Source of the DNA: Syncephalis fuscata
Taxonomy: Eukaryota; Zoopagomycota; Zoopagomycetes; Zoopagales; Piptocephalidaceae
DNA: 64,000 nucleotides
Direction of reading: 5' to 3'
Assembly: GCA_025786725.1 (NCBI GenBank)
Contig: JAHLTZ010000025.1
Coordinates: forward strand, 248,001-312,000
Shown here: positions 36,950-49,256 of the stretch, piece after piece
How the letters are laid out: every line of letters begins with the position of its first letter
Numbering within the stretch: position 1 is the first letter of the stretch
Notes under the pieces: generated by a model
What the model saw: the letters and a program-made list of their open reading frames with translations, nothing else
Databases searched by the model: none
What the model was told of the DNA's origin: nothing
Made by a program: the position numbers and the translations under genes

Positions 36950-39900
36950 TTATAGTGGCAGTTCTACTTTTCCTACTGGTGGTGGTGTTGTACTATCCAA
37001 ATCAACACTAGATAATGTCAATAATGACGACTTGATGGCATCAATAGCCTTCATCTTATGACTATTGCCATTACTATCTACAATATTATCATCATCATCA
37101 GATGTCTCTGATGGACTAGGTGGTAGCGGTATATCGTGAGGGGATACTTGGTGCTGTAATATCAACAATTCATCCAATGAAGTCGTGATTTTTAGGTTTT
37201 CCACCATTGATACTGAAGTTGTTATTTCAGTAACTTCTTCTTCCCCATCTACTTCTAATTGATCAGTAGACAATGCCACTTCTTCAATTACTGTTACTGG
37301 ATCATCAACTGGCGAATGAGATCGATGGAGTAGAGCTTTAAGTCGAGCTTCCATTTGGTCTACTTCTACTTCAGCCTTCTCAGTATCAGTGTCACTTATA
37401 CCATCATCGATCACCACGGTATTTGTTGGGGGATGGGCATTTGCCAATAAACTAAGCTTTTCCATAAATGATGAAGCAGGTGAAATACGTCCAGTAATCG
37501 GCTCATCAACATCACTTGGTACATCCGAGAATGTAGCATCATCTTCAAATTGATCCACTTTAAGCAAATCCATATTAGATGCACGGATATGAATGATCTT
37601 TTTGTTAACATCATCATCATCATCATCAAATGACAATGCCGGAGATGGTGGTGATATAATAGTACGTGTCATTGTGTAAACATCTGATTCTATAATGTCA
37701 TCTTCATCGTCATCATCTTCATTATCGGTATTGATATCTTCATCATGTTGATCTGATCGTTTAGATGAATAAGCGTTAATTAATTCATCTTCACTATCAG
37801 ATAAAGGAACATATGGATCACTGGAGATACTCATATTTAACAAGTTATTTGATAATGAAAAGCCGTCATTGTCCTCGTCTTCATTCTCGTAGTCATCTTC
37901 TTGTTCGCTGTCTGATTCAGGTAGTCGAGTATGAATAGCTTCTTGTTCAATAGCCAGCATATCTTCATCAGGGAAAGTAGGTGTGGGCATAAGAATAGCT
38001 TGTTCTTTAACAGTTGATATCTCTTCTTTTTCTACTATGATTGTTGTGGCTGCTGTGACAGTCTCTTCTGTTACTTCAATAGTAATATTAGATATCGATT
38101 CAGATGTAGTAGATCTTTCTTCTTCAATGACAATATCTGATGTTGTAATTATTTCTTTTACCGTTGATACTATCTCAGATTCATTAATAGTAGATTCCGA
38201 TAATGATTCTTTATCGTCTTCAATAACCGTAGTTGATGCTACAACTAATTCTTCTAATAAAGATGCAGATTCTTCTTCGATGATATTTTCTGATACTGCA
38301 ATGGCATTCTCTTCAATAACAGTTTCTGATGTTGTAATAACTTCATCAAGTACTGATGTTGATTCAGAATCTTCAATAGCAACTTCTGATACTGCAATAA
38401 CATCTTCAGCAATAGATTCTTCTTCAATAACAACACCTGATGTTGTAATGACTTCATCAAGTACTGATGTTGATTCAGAAGCTTCAATAGCAATGTCTGA
38501 TACTGCAATGGCATCTTCAGCAATAGATTCTTCTTCAATAACAACATCTGATGTTGTAATAAATTCATCAATTACTGATGTTGATTCAGAAGCTTCAATA
38601 ACAACTTCTGATACTGCAATAACATCTTCAGCAATTGATTTTTCTTCAATAACAACACCCGATGTTGTAATGACTTCATCAAGTACTGATGTTGATTCAG
38701 AAGCTTCAATAACAACTTCAGATACTGCAATAACATCTTCAGCAATAGATTCTTCTTCAATAACAACACCTGATGTTGTAATGACTTCATCAAGTACTGA
38801 TGTTGATTCAGAAGCTTCAATAACAACTTCTGATACTGCAATAACATCTTCAGCAATATATTCTTCTTCAATAACAACATCTGATGTTGTAATGACTTCA
38901 TCAAGTACTGATGTTGATTCAGAAGCTTCAATAACAACTTCTGATACTGCAATAACATCTTCAGCAATAGATTCTTCTTCAATAACAACATCTGATGTTG
39001 TAATGACTTCATCAAGTACTGATGTTGATTCAGAAGCTTCAATAGCAACTTCTGATACTGCAATAACATCTTCAGCAATATATTCTTCTTCAATAACAAC
39101 ACCTGATGTTGTAATGACTTCATCAAGTACTGATGTTGATTCAGAAGCTTCAATAACAACTTCTGATACTGCAATAACATCTTCAGCAATAGATTCTTCT
39201 TCAATAACAACATCTGATGTTGTAATGACTTCATCAAGTACTGATGTTGATTCAGAAGCTTCAATAGCAACTTCTGATACTGCAATAACATCTTCAGCAA
39301 TAGATTCTTCTTCAATAACAACACCTGATGTTGTAATGACTTCATCAAGTACTGATGTTGATTCAGAAGCTTCAATAACAACTTCTGATACTGCAATAAC
39401 ATCTTCAGCAATTGATTTTTCTTCAATAACAACACCCGATGTTGTAATGACTTCATCAAGTACTGATTTATCTTCTTCAATAGAGAGTTCCAATGCTGTC
39501 ATCACTTCATCTAGTGCTGCTACAGACTCTTTATCGATAATAGTAGTCGATGATGCGATAGTATCTTCTAATACAAACTCTTCATCAATAGAAATAGTAG
39601 ATGTGGTAGCTACCTCTTCAATCATTATTAATGGTGCTGTTACTTTTAATACTGCATTATCTTCAGATTCAATATGAGCTACACTAGCACCAATAATATC
39701 ATTCAATGTTAGTGTATCGTTCGCATCCTCTTCTTCTTCTTCAATCTCCATTAATTGACTCGATTGAATTGAATGTGAATGAACAATATCGACAGATCTG
39801 TCTAATTTAGTATCCAATTCAGTCTCACGATGAATACCGTAAACATTATTCTCTACTGAAGTAATAGCCGTTGTAACTGCTACTGTAACTACTTCATCAG

Positions 39901-42900
39901 CTACTTTATCAGCTTCCCGTTTAACTTCTTCATATGCTTCATCCATATCAAATAACACATCAGGGAATGATATTAACTTGCGCGGTATCACGTTAGGTGG
40001 TGGTTGCTGTTCTGTATCAGTAGATAAATTTACTTCATCAGTACTATTATTGTTGGATAATGTAATAATAGGCGCATCATCATCATCATCATCGTTATTG
40101 ATTTCTTTATCTGTAATAGCCACTGTGGTAGATACAGCTGATATTGATTTAATCGAATAAGTTGAAACAATGTTGTCACTATCACTGTCACTATCATATT
40201 CATATTCATATTCATCTTCATCTTCATCTTCTTGTTCAACCGTTGATTTGACCGTATCATTTAATATGATAGTGTCAGTTTTCATAACTACTTCTTCTAT
40301 AATATTGGTGACCATAGATTCAGAAATAGTATTTACCTCTTGTTCATTAATAGAACCGCTGATTAAAGGCCCAGACTTGCTAGATTGAGATAGATCACTA
40401 GTTGTGATATCAATAGTGTTATCTACTTGTTCAGTAAATAGAATCTCTCTATTTAATGATTCGGTAATTGTTGCTGTCTCCGTTATATCTACTGTCTGAA
40501 CTGTATCCACTGTCAGTTCACGTTCACAAACATCACTTGTAGTAATATCGATATCACGTAATCCATTTACATCAGTTGAATCTACTGGACTATCATTGGC
40601 ATCTACTTCATTAAGAGCCTTTTCCCTTAGTGTGTCTACAATAGCTTGAACGACTGGTTCAGCCTCTGATAATGAAGTGGCCGCACTATCTGGACTATCT
40701 TGACGAGCTACTATATCGGCAATTTCTGTTGTACTTTCCACATCCAATTCATCTTCTAAATCATCATCCTCTCCTGATTCACTATCAGAGAACCATAAGA
40801 TGGAAGATGCCGCCGATGATGTACGAACAAGTTCGGTAGATGGTGCTGTTGTATCAGGTAATTCATCATCGATATCATTCTCCTGATAGGCATCACCTTC
40901 TGGGTCAAAGTCCATATCTTCAATGTCACTATTGCTATTGCTATGATCAGGTTCGAATATAGTGAATTCCAATCGAGGTACTAATCCAGCACTAGTAGGT
41001 GTGAATTGCATGGCATTGAGTTCTTCCTCTTCGTAATTATTAACCGTAACTGCAATAGATGTATCAGCCATTTGAGTAGTATCGGCATCTTCATCGCCTT
41101 CTTCTTGCTGTTGTTGTTTATTCTGCATAGCTAAACGAGCCCGTTCATAAATACTGAATGTGGGTGATAAAACACTTTCTAATGGATTATGTGATTCTGA
41201 TTCACTTTCAGTCTCTGAGTCATTTTCACCATCATTATTGCTACGTGAATTACCAAATGATCCCATTAATGCGGCCAAGGCAGCTTCTCTGTTCTTTTGG
41301 CGTACTTCATCAGACTCATCATCGGATGAATTAGGTGATGGTTCTTCAAGAGATGATGGATCTTGTAAATGGTTGATGGCCACGGTGATAGAAGCAGCGG
41401 CAATGGCTGTACCAGCTATTACTTGTCCAGAATATGATTTTGGTGTAGTATTGCCATCCTTTGTATCTTCTTCATACTGATAACTATGCTCATTGCTATG
41501 TTCTTCATATTGATAGCTAATAGGGGATATTTCCCGACTAATAGGTTCTTCTGGATCATAATTGATGTCATTTTGGAATGAGTGGGCAGATTCACGACGT
41601 ATATCGGTTGATTCGTCAATAGTGGTCGTTTCAAGGCTCATTTCTTCAATGATACTACGGCTTTCTGGAATACTGGATAGCTGCGAACGTTGAACAGTTT
41701 CCGGTGAACTAAGATCGACATTAGTAAGTGAAATATCGCGTGCTTGTACCACAGGTAGACTAGCTTCAATATCCCGGTTACTATCACTGCTCATGCTTCG
41801 TTTAATGGCTACATCAGTTGTTGTAGTCGTTACTTCTGCTTCCATTTCCATAATACTGCTAGAGCTTACAGTATTAATCATAGCCACCATATCAAGTGAT
41901 TCAGTAGCTTGTGATTCAGTCATTTTAGATATCATTTCTTCGTTGTCTGAATCCCATGAAGTTGATACTGAATGGTTATCGCTATCATCGATGTCGACTG
42001 GCTCTGAACTGAGTAGCTCTTCAGTCAGCATATTAGATTCAGTGAATGAAGCATCATATGGACTACGAGTTGATTGTGTATCTGAATTGATAGAGCTACG
42101 GTCACTCATATGGCTGGCCACTGCTTCTTGAATACGTTTACGAACATTAGGGGCCAGTGTCGATAGATCTTGTGAATCACGATTTAAATTGTACTCGCTT
42201 AATGATACAATTGAATGGCGATGTGTAGGTGAAAAGATAAGTCTAAAGGCGGTGATTAAATCACGTACAAGTCGTTGTGGATGTCGGTCGTGGAAATTGA
42301 CGCGTGTCATATGTTCTGGTCGTAAGAAACTTGGACCCAGTGACATACCAAGTGAAGCTAGATATTCATCATCAGCCGATGTTGATAAGGCCAAACTAGA
42401 TAAATAAAATAGATTAGTTAATAAATAGATTATTAATTAGTAGCTGTTATATTATCATTATTAATTTACTATATTTACTTACTTGTATAAATGGCTTACA
42501 ATTCGATTTAATGTATGGAAGTTGGCTGTAGGCATAGTAGTTAACATACTACGTAATGCAACAAAACGTGCATCAATATTGTCGCCACTCTTGCGATAAA
42601 GTGCCTTTACGGGTTCATATAAATTATAGGTGCACAGGCATTCGGGCAGTTCCATTAAGTATAAACGCAATGCTCCCACAACCGTATTAAGATCAAATTG
42701 TCGTAATTGTTTAAGTGTAACTGGCTGGCCAGTATTAACACTGCCACGTAATCGATGAATAATTGGTAATTGTAAGGGTGCAATCCACATACGCTGTTTA
42801 GTTTCATCAGGTAGTGCGTGGAGCTCCTTTTCAATCAAACTTAAACATTTGGCCACAAATGGCGGAATCTTTGTCTGCGATACACGGGCCTGTTCTTCAA

Positions 42901-44316
42901 TGGATATACCGAATATCTGATCTGATGCAGGACTATGATAGTAGCTTTCATAGACCATAGGGCGTGGTGCATAGGGACCGGTACGGTATTGTTGTACAAA
43001 GTATTGCATGTCGAAATCTGTACGCATTGCTTCCAGATAGACGACCATACGATCACATACCGCTTGAGTGACGGTCATGACATTTGATAATGCTACGGCC
43101 AAATTAGTAAAAGCTGACCGTACTTCTTCAATACGTTCGCGTTCGGCATGGTTCATCGCATTATAGTAGGACATCAGACGCTGTTCCACTAGCATACGGG
43201 ACTGTTCAACGCGCGATACTGCTTGATGATAAACATCGTCGGCTTCATCGGCCACAGCCCGCAGTTTACGATGCTCTTCTTCGTCAGGATCAGCGGCCAA
43301 TCGACGCCACTGGTAGTAATAGTTGGGGCGGGCCTGGAAAGTGCCACCCATACCTACTACCTTTAAATAGCCATTATCAATCATGGCTTGGCCTACCTCT
43401 TCGGCTGCACGAAGTGTTTTTAAATGGTCACGGCAGGATTGCAGTAGCCATTGGGCAAGTAATTCGCCATTTACTGAATGCCGATATACGCCAAATAAAG
43501 AGTAGCGTACATCCTCCATTGGTATATTCTGTTGCAATCGACCTAGGAAGGCATCTAAATCGCGCTCAGTTGAAAAGCTAAGTGGTCCAAGACGAACAAA
43601 GGCCGTTCGTGGATTTTCAATCATATAGTCGACATCGTGAAGACGTGACTTCTCTGCCATGACCACGGACTCGGCATGATCGGCAACTTCACATTTATTT
43701 AAATAATCATCATGGGCTCTATCAAGTACATCAATCTAAATAATAATATAATATAGTTAATTAAATAATTAAATATTAAACAAATGTTAATTAAATAAAT
43801 TCAGCTTACCTGTTTCTCAAAATCACGCACTGATCCATTTAATTCCTCCATACCCACACGTACACGCCGTTGGTGATCTTCAGCAAACCTCATCAATGGC
43901 TGTAATACCATCACAGTAATATTGTCTGCTAATTGGCGATGGCAATGTCCCAATTGCTCGCTTTCTGATTTTACATTTTCAAATGTTCGCCGTAATGATG
44001 CACCATCATCACGACCAAATCCCTGAGGATTCAATTTAAGTGCACTCAATTCTTTAAGCTTGTTGGCATAGAGTTCTTCGATACCGATGCGCTGTCGAAG
44101 AAAGTCTGCAATATCTTCACATTCAATACAGCCCTGCTGCATTTTTTGATAAAGTACATCCAATCCCATACGGTAATCGGTTATATCGCCATCGTGAAGA
44201 CCGCCTGGTGACCAAAAGTTATCTTCAAAGCGATAAGAGGTTGGAAATGCCGTATACGATGAACCAAACGCCGGAGACGGCGGCACTGACTCGGCAATAC
44301 TGGCAGAACTCGACAT
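36950..44316 (-). CDS. F-BAR/DEP/RhoGAP protein with giant acidic repeat tail (2401 aa)
   Basis: Three exons, 43810-44316, 42483-43735 and 36950-42395, are joined in phase. The F-BAR starts at about residue 25 (FEDNFWSPGG, ECEDIADFLRQRIGIEELYA). It is interrupted by a DEP-like domain (about 220-305, RYSLFGVYRHSVNGELLAQW) and resumes as coiled coil. A RhoGAP domain spans about 447-650 (FGISIEEQ, LPIIHRLRGSV with the arginine finger, LPECLCTYNLYEP). This order matches the yeast Rgd2 group, which regulates Rho GTPases at membranes during polarity and cytokinesis. The last exon adds about 1750 acidic Ser/Thr/Glu/Asp-rich residues of unknown role, including ten 37-residue repeats (38354-39463). 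The tail is in phase with the RhoGAP domain, but whether the whole is one mRNA should be confirmed. Confidence 0.88.
38354..39463 (-). repeat. Ten 111-bp in-frame tandem repeats in RhoGAP tail
   Basis: Period is 111 bp, ten full copies plus a diverged partial copy to about 38290. The unit is 37 residues starting VLDEVITTS(G/D)VVIEE and ending EASESTS. Variation is limited mostly to G/D, S/Y, K/E and V/A at fixed sites. That pattern suggests recent expansion or homogenisation. Because 111 is divisible by three, long meaningless frames stay open on both strands. Confidence 0.95.
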
Positions 44317-46352
44317 GTTCACAATGGATACGTGGATCCGCCCAAATCACCCCGACGAATTAAGTGGCCGCTATTGTTCGTTATCACAGCTACTCCCCTA
44401 TAACTGGATAAACAAACTCTTGTTCACACTATTTAGCAGTGTGGCAATATCACGTGTGTACTTGCGCTGCTTTTGCGTGCACAACGTTTAGCTGCGTATC
44501 TATTGAACAAAGTTGTTAAATAAAATAGACAGTAAATAAAATCATACACTTACAAGATGGTATAAAGTAATTGCCACTGCTGAACAGTAAACAAAGGACG
44601 TTTAAATGTTTATCGTCACGCAACGGTACTACACACACAGGAATAGATAGAAGGATAGAAAGAAGAACACGGGTCACCTATTATCGATAAAAGATGATGA
44701 CCGTAGCAATAATAGTAGTGATGGACGTAGGCTTTAAAAGCAAAAATGAATATACGAGACTAATGAACACAAAGGTGCAGGGTCGATAGTGGTATAATAT
44801 ACCAGAGAACGGTCGTTGTTTTAAAGCAACTAAATATGAATAATAAGCAGAAGGGAAGGAAGGAGAGAGCTGAGCTTTGTTGAACCTATTTGCTCTGTAT
44901 AGTTTACATGTTATCGTTGTTGCTCTATTCAAAACAGGTTTTTTTACTATCTGGTAATTGATTGGTGCGTCGGAAGTTAATTACTATTTTTATTAATTCA
45001 ATCGATTCAAGCTTAGGGAACTTAATCGATCGAGCAATTGCTATTAAGGATTTATTGTTTACAGTTAATAAAAATAATCAGCTATTTATTATACATATTT
45101 AAAGTTAAAAAGCAACGTTGAATTAGCCAATAACAATTACATTAGTATTAGAGTTTGGCCAAGTATTATTATACAATATAAATTTATATCGTTTATAATA
45201 AGTTTGTAATTGTTACCACTATTACGCTCATGATATTATGCCCATATTATCCGGCTAATGTGATCCACAATTTAATTTTTGCTAATAGCCGTCAATTAGT
45301 TTTTAATACTGAGAAAGTATGGTTTATTGAGATAATGCTATGCCAACTTCACATAAATTAAACAAAGCTGAGCTGGTCCACATTATTTTCAGTGTTTGAT
45401 GTTTATTATTAGACATTAAGATTAAACAATGTTTTATGCTACAATAAAATATTATGTTTTAATTACTGTATTAACGCAACGGTGCCAATTTGCTTTCTTG
45501 AAGTAGGAAGGGGTGAATAATAAAAGGTATTGATGAGTTACTAGCTATTACACTGTATATATTGTGTATTTTCATATTGCCGTTAATAATAAACATGTTC
45601 TATACTAATAATTTGAATAATAAACCGTCAATTAGTTTTTAATACTGAGAATTACTATTTGTTGAGGCGGCGCTATATCAACTTCAATTGAATTGGCCAG
45701 TCTTAACCAATCAGCTCTATTTTTAATATCCAATATTAGCGTTAATAAATGTTATAATTTAATTATGATGGTAATGCAACAGTGTCAGTTTGCTTTCTTA
45801 TAATAATAGGTGGTAAGAAATTAGAAAGCCTTGGCTCACCACTGGCCATTGTACTGAATATACTGTGCATGTTTCTGCTGGCATTGACATTACATTGTTT
45901 ATTCATTCTTTTAAATTATTGGTTTATTGTTACATCTTCTAGAACATGACCATGTTTTATTACTTTAATAATAAACATGCTTTATGATAATGAGTAGTTT
46001 TTAATGTCAAATGACTTTTATTTTTAATGCATTTATTTATTTACTATTAATCTGTTCTATGATGTACCTACATGTTGGGTAGATTGACTTTTATTATTTA
46101 CACTCCATTTATTAATAAATTAAACTCGACTGTTTATAAATATTGACTGACAGGCTCAAGATATTGATATTGCTGCTCCTATTCATACCACTATATTTTG
46201 ATTCAAACAATAAAAACTTTTTTAAAGAAATTAAGTTTAATACGTTTTTAACAAAATAAATCATGAACAACATCACATAATCATGATACTCATACTCTAC
46301 ATTCTATTTACTATGATAATGAATTAATTTTTATTATTAAATGAGCAAACTG
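44317..46352. other. Intergenic, contains a diverged tandem duplication
   Basis: A 2-kb gap. The first 600 bp are the RhoGAP promoter region. A 336-bp segment at 45289-45624 is repeated with divergence at 45625-45960. No gene was recognised. Confidence 0.6.
45289..45960 (+). repeat. Two diverged 336-bp direct repeats (repeat C)
   Basis: Both copies start with CCGTCAATTAGTTTTTAATA, followed by CTGAGAA. They share GCAACRGTGYCARTTTGCTTTCTT about 190 nt later and an ATTRYACTGWATATAYTGTG stretch. They are immediately adjacent and co-oriented. They have no coding frame. Confidence 0.75.
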
Positions 46353-47360
46353 TTAGTTATCTGAATTGGCACTATCATCATCACTATCATCATCACTATA
46401 AGCGACTAACGACATCAGTGGATTATTTGGTACGGATTTAGATACTGTTGCTGCTGCTTTTTTTGTATTTGTTGATTCTGATGATGTTGGTATTTGTTTT
46501 GCTTGTTTAGTAGGTGGTTCATTTGTGGTTACCATAGATTTGCCCTCTTTCTTAGCCGACGTATCAGTATTTACGGCTGAAAAAGGTCGCTTACGTATAA
46601 CTGCTTTGCCTAATAGTTGTCGCTGTCGGTCAGATGAAATTATACGTGACTTATTATTTGGCATAGATGCCGTTGATTCCTTCTGTGTAGTCGATGGCAG
46701 TAAACTGGTCGTCTTTACCTGTTCTTTAGTATCTCTGACTGGCAGTATAGGCGCTATAGTATCTGTAGCTGTTGCTTGAGCCCTATAAGTTAACATATCA
46801 TAAGACATAATGACAAGTATTCTTAATAAATAAAACTTGCCTACGAAAGGCATCTAGCTCTACTTTCTCCTGTGCTCGTTTCTCTTGTTCTTTTGCGGTT
46901 TCCTCCGATTGAATTGATTGTAAAAAACCGATTTCCTCATCATCTAACCGATGTACCAGATTCGCTATTAACAAATAATCTATTAGCTGCCTAGTAGATT
47001 AAATGCTGTCCTGGTCGCAGATTACTGACCCAAACGTGTTGCCTCTTGAAAAGCATCCTCCTTTTTCTGTCGCTGCTCCTGTAGCTTTTCGTACAAAGGA
47101 CGCGGATCATATGGCGCCTCCTCCATCGGAGGAACTACGTATTACAAGAAAACGTACAGTCAGCTCATAGATTTTAGCGTGAAAGTAAGAATGACCCTTG
47201 CTGCATATTGTTCCAGTACCGACTGTATAATATAGTCTATTGCTTTACCTTCTCCGTCAGTAGCATGCACCTTGCGCCATTCCTCTTCTCTTGCCCGCCG
47301 CTGCTCATCCAATGTGTCTTGGGACACAAAGTTGCGTTGAATTGGTAAATCGCCTTCCAT
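46353..47360 (-). CDS. FAM192A: FAM192A/NIP30 N-terminal-domain protein (256 aa)
   Basis: Four exons, 47249-47360, 47030-47134, 46841-46964 and 46353-46782, all in phase. The N-terminal half matches NIP30 (FAM192A/PSME3-interacting) organisation: RNFVSQDTLDEQRRAREEEW, then YDPRPLYEKLQEQRQKKEDA and NLVHRLDDEEIGFLQSI. The C-terminal half is a Lys/Ser/Thr-rich disordered region ending in an Asp/Ser-rich tail (SDDDSDDDSANSDN), typical of the family. Metazoan members bind the nuclear proteasome activator PA28-gamma. The fungal role is unknown. Two introns have unusual donors, GTCAGT at 47029 and GCAAGT at 46840. Confidence 0.88.
46783..46840 (-). other. GC-AG intron in FAM192A homologue
   Basis: The 5' site is AG|GCAAGT and the 3' end TTATAG. 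Removing 58 nt joins ELDAFR to RAQATA in phase 2. Confidence 0.85.
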
Positions 47361-47640
47361 AGTAAGATAATTAGTGGCAAGAAAACAGTAAAAGCATTAC
47401 AGTTTGATATTTAATGTCATTCATCACCCATCATCATGCTCAATAAATTAAATATGATTAAAATAGTTATTTTAACCACAAATTATACTAAATGGCTAAT
47501 AAATTCAATTAAATTGTATAATAATGTTAAATCACACACAGTGTATTATATAATAATGCATTTTATTTAAATCAACTAGCAAGTATCAAAATTAAAAGTT
47601 AAAAATTAAATGGTACATATTATGTATATATTAATCCAAT

Positions 47641-47848
47641 AACAACGATTGCGGAACGATATGGAATTGCGATCATACGACTTTTATTAATATTCAATCA
47701 ATCTTTCTATGCATGGCCGACAACAACAACAATTAGCCTCAGATATTTCAATGAAATCAAACAGTATGTTGTGCATAACCGCATGACTTCAATTGGAACA
47801 AATTTTACTTTGAGGAATCAAAACGTGGAAGTCAAAGCAAAAATGACT
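47641..47848 (+). repeat. Dispersed repeat A, copy 1
   Basis: Similar, in the same orientation, to 60884-61150. Shared landmarks in order are AACAACRA, GATATGGAATTGC, AATCAATCTTTCTA, CAACAACAA, ATTTCAAWGAAATCAAA, GACTTCAATTRGAACAAAT and TCTACTTT/TTTACTTT. No terminal repeats or open frame were seen. Confidence 0.7.
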
Positions 47849-49111
47849 TGATTATATAAATATTACGCGCTCAATCCAATGGTATGTAAAAGATTACAAT
47901 GTGATTGTAAATATCTATTTGTACAAACAGCCAGAATTATAAGCTATAGTGACAATGATAAGTTATTTACAAACTAAACTTATTGATTCAATTTTATTTA
48001 CATCTCTCTGTTTAACGTTGCTGCTGTTCTGGCCGCATCAGCAACAGCCAACTCTTGATAAATACAGTTCAGCTTAGCATAACTATATTGATTTGCTATA
48101 GGTTAAACCAGTAAACCTTTGAGTTGCCAATTGTTTTCCATTGGTTTCTGCTTTGGCTTGTTCTTCTATATTCCATTTTGCTTGACTTGTCAGAAGTGGC
48201 TTCAGAAATGTGGGCAGCACAGGCCTTGGATGATTACCGGTTGATATGCGACTCATTGACATTATGCACTCGAAATTGGTGATATTTGGCTAAAGCTTCT
48301 ATTGTGTCTAGTCTAGTGTCTGCATATTGTATTTCGTGTAATTTATCTGAGGCAATATAGTTTACAACTGAAAAACCGATGACGAAAATAACATGTTGGA
48401 ATGTCCCATTGCTTAAAATGCCGTGATAAATCATCCTACAAATAGTACTTATTGTATAGTTAATTTCAGGCAATTTGAATTAGCCGCCATTTGAATGATG
48501 GCAGTTGCACAACATGTGGCATGATATGCCTAAATGTGATGCATTTGTAAATTCGAAACAATTGCTACCCTATGACAATAGGCATAGTGTCGAATGAAAT
48601 GTATACATGTACCAATCAGTACACTTTATAATTTAAAAATTACAGCTGATTTATGTATGGCAGTAGAAACCTGTATAAAATACCAGTTTGATACATTAAA
48701 CTTGTTTTGTATTAGTGTTGTGTGCTATTCTGTATGCATGCGGATATCGAAAACCGAGTCATTGAGTGGAAGTGACAGCAAAGACATCATTATCGTTTTA
48801 CAAAACCAAACAATTTACTTGTTTTCACCAAATAGCTAAACCGTGTAACAAAAAATACAGAATGATGCGCATGTCTCTATCGCATATGTACTGCTCGTTG
48901 GAATTTCCGCGTCATCTGTGTAAATGCCGAGAAGATTGAAGTAAAGGCTGGTCAGGTTAAAATCAAGACTAGAAAGTATGATGTCACACCATAAATTTAT
49001 TGGTACACGTACGTTTCAAACCATTATTTGAATTGCTTTATTGGTTCATATTACACATCAATGGTATATCTCGTATACTGCAGCATACTGGCATCTCAGC
49101 ATAGCTGTAAG

Positions 49112-49119
49112 TATAAATA
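49112..49119 (+). promoter_or_regulatory. TATA box of micro-exon gene
   Basis: GTATAAATA, 145 nt upstream of the ATG at 49257. The transcript leader after it is CA/CT-rich. Confidence 0.6.
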
Positions 49120-49256
49120 GCTTACAAAATATACACAACCAACTGCAGTATTATCATCACACTCTACTTCCTACTAAACACACACAACTCTCCACTCTAT
49201 ACCAACCACACTCTACTATTTCTTTTATTTGTTTGTCTTAACAAATCAATATCACC

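Larger units (their letters stand above)
47361..49256. other. Intergenic upstream of the micro-exon gene
   Basis: 1.9 kb of AT-rich DNA carrying dispersed repeat A copy 1 (47641-47848) and, close to the micro-exon gene, a TATA box at 49112-49119. A CA/CT-rich leader follows. Frames of 65-81 codons here lack any supporting feature. Confidence 0.55.

Noticed and set aside
37983-39677. 564-codon plus-strand frame and a 302-codon minus-strand frame at 38572-39480
   Set aside because: Both are shadows of the 111-bp repeats in the RhoGAP tail. The repeat length is divisible by three, so other frames stay open. The tail frame is in splice phase with the RhoGAP domain.
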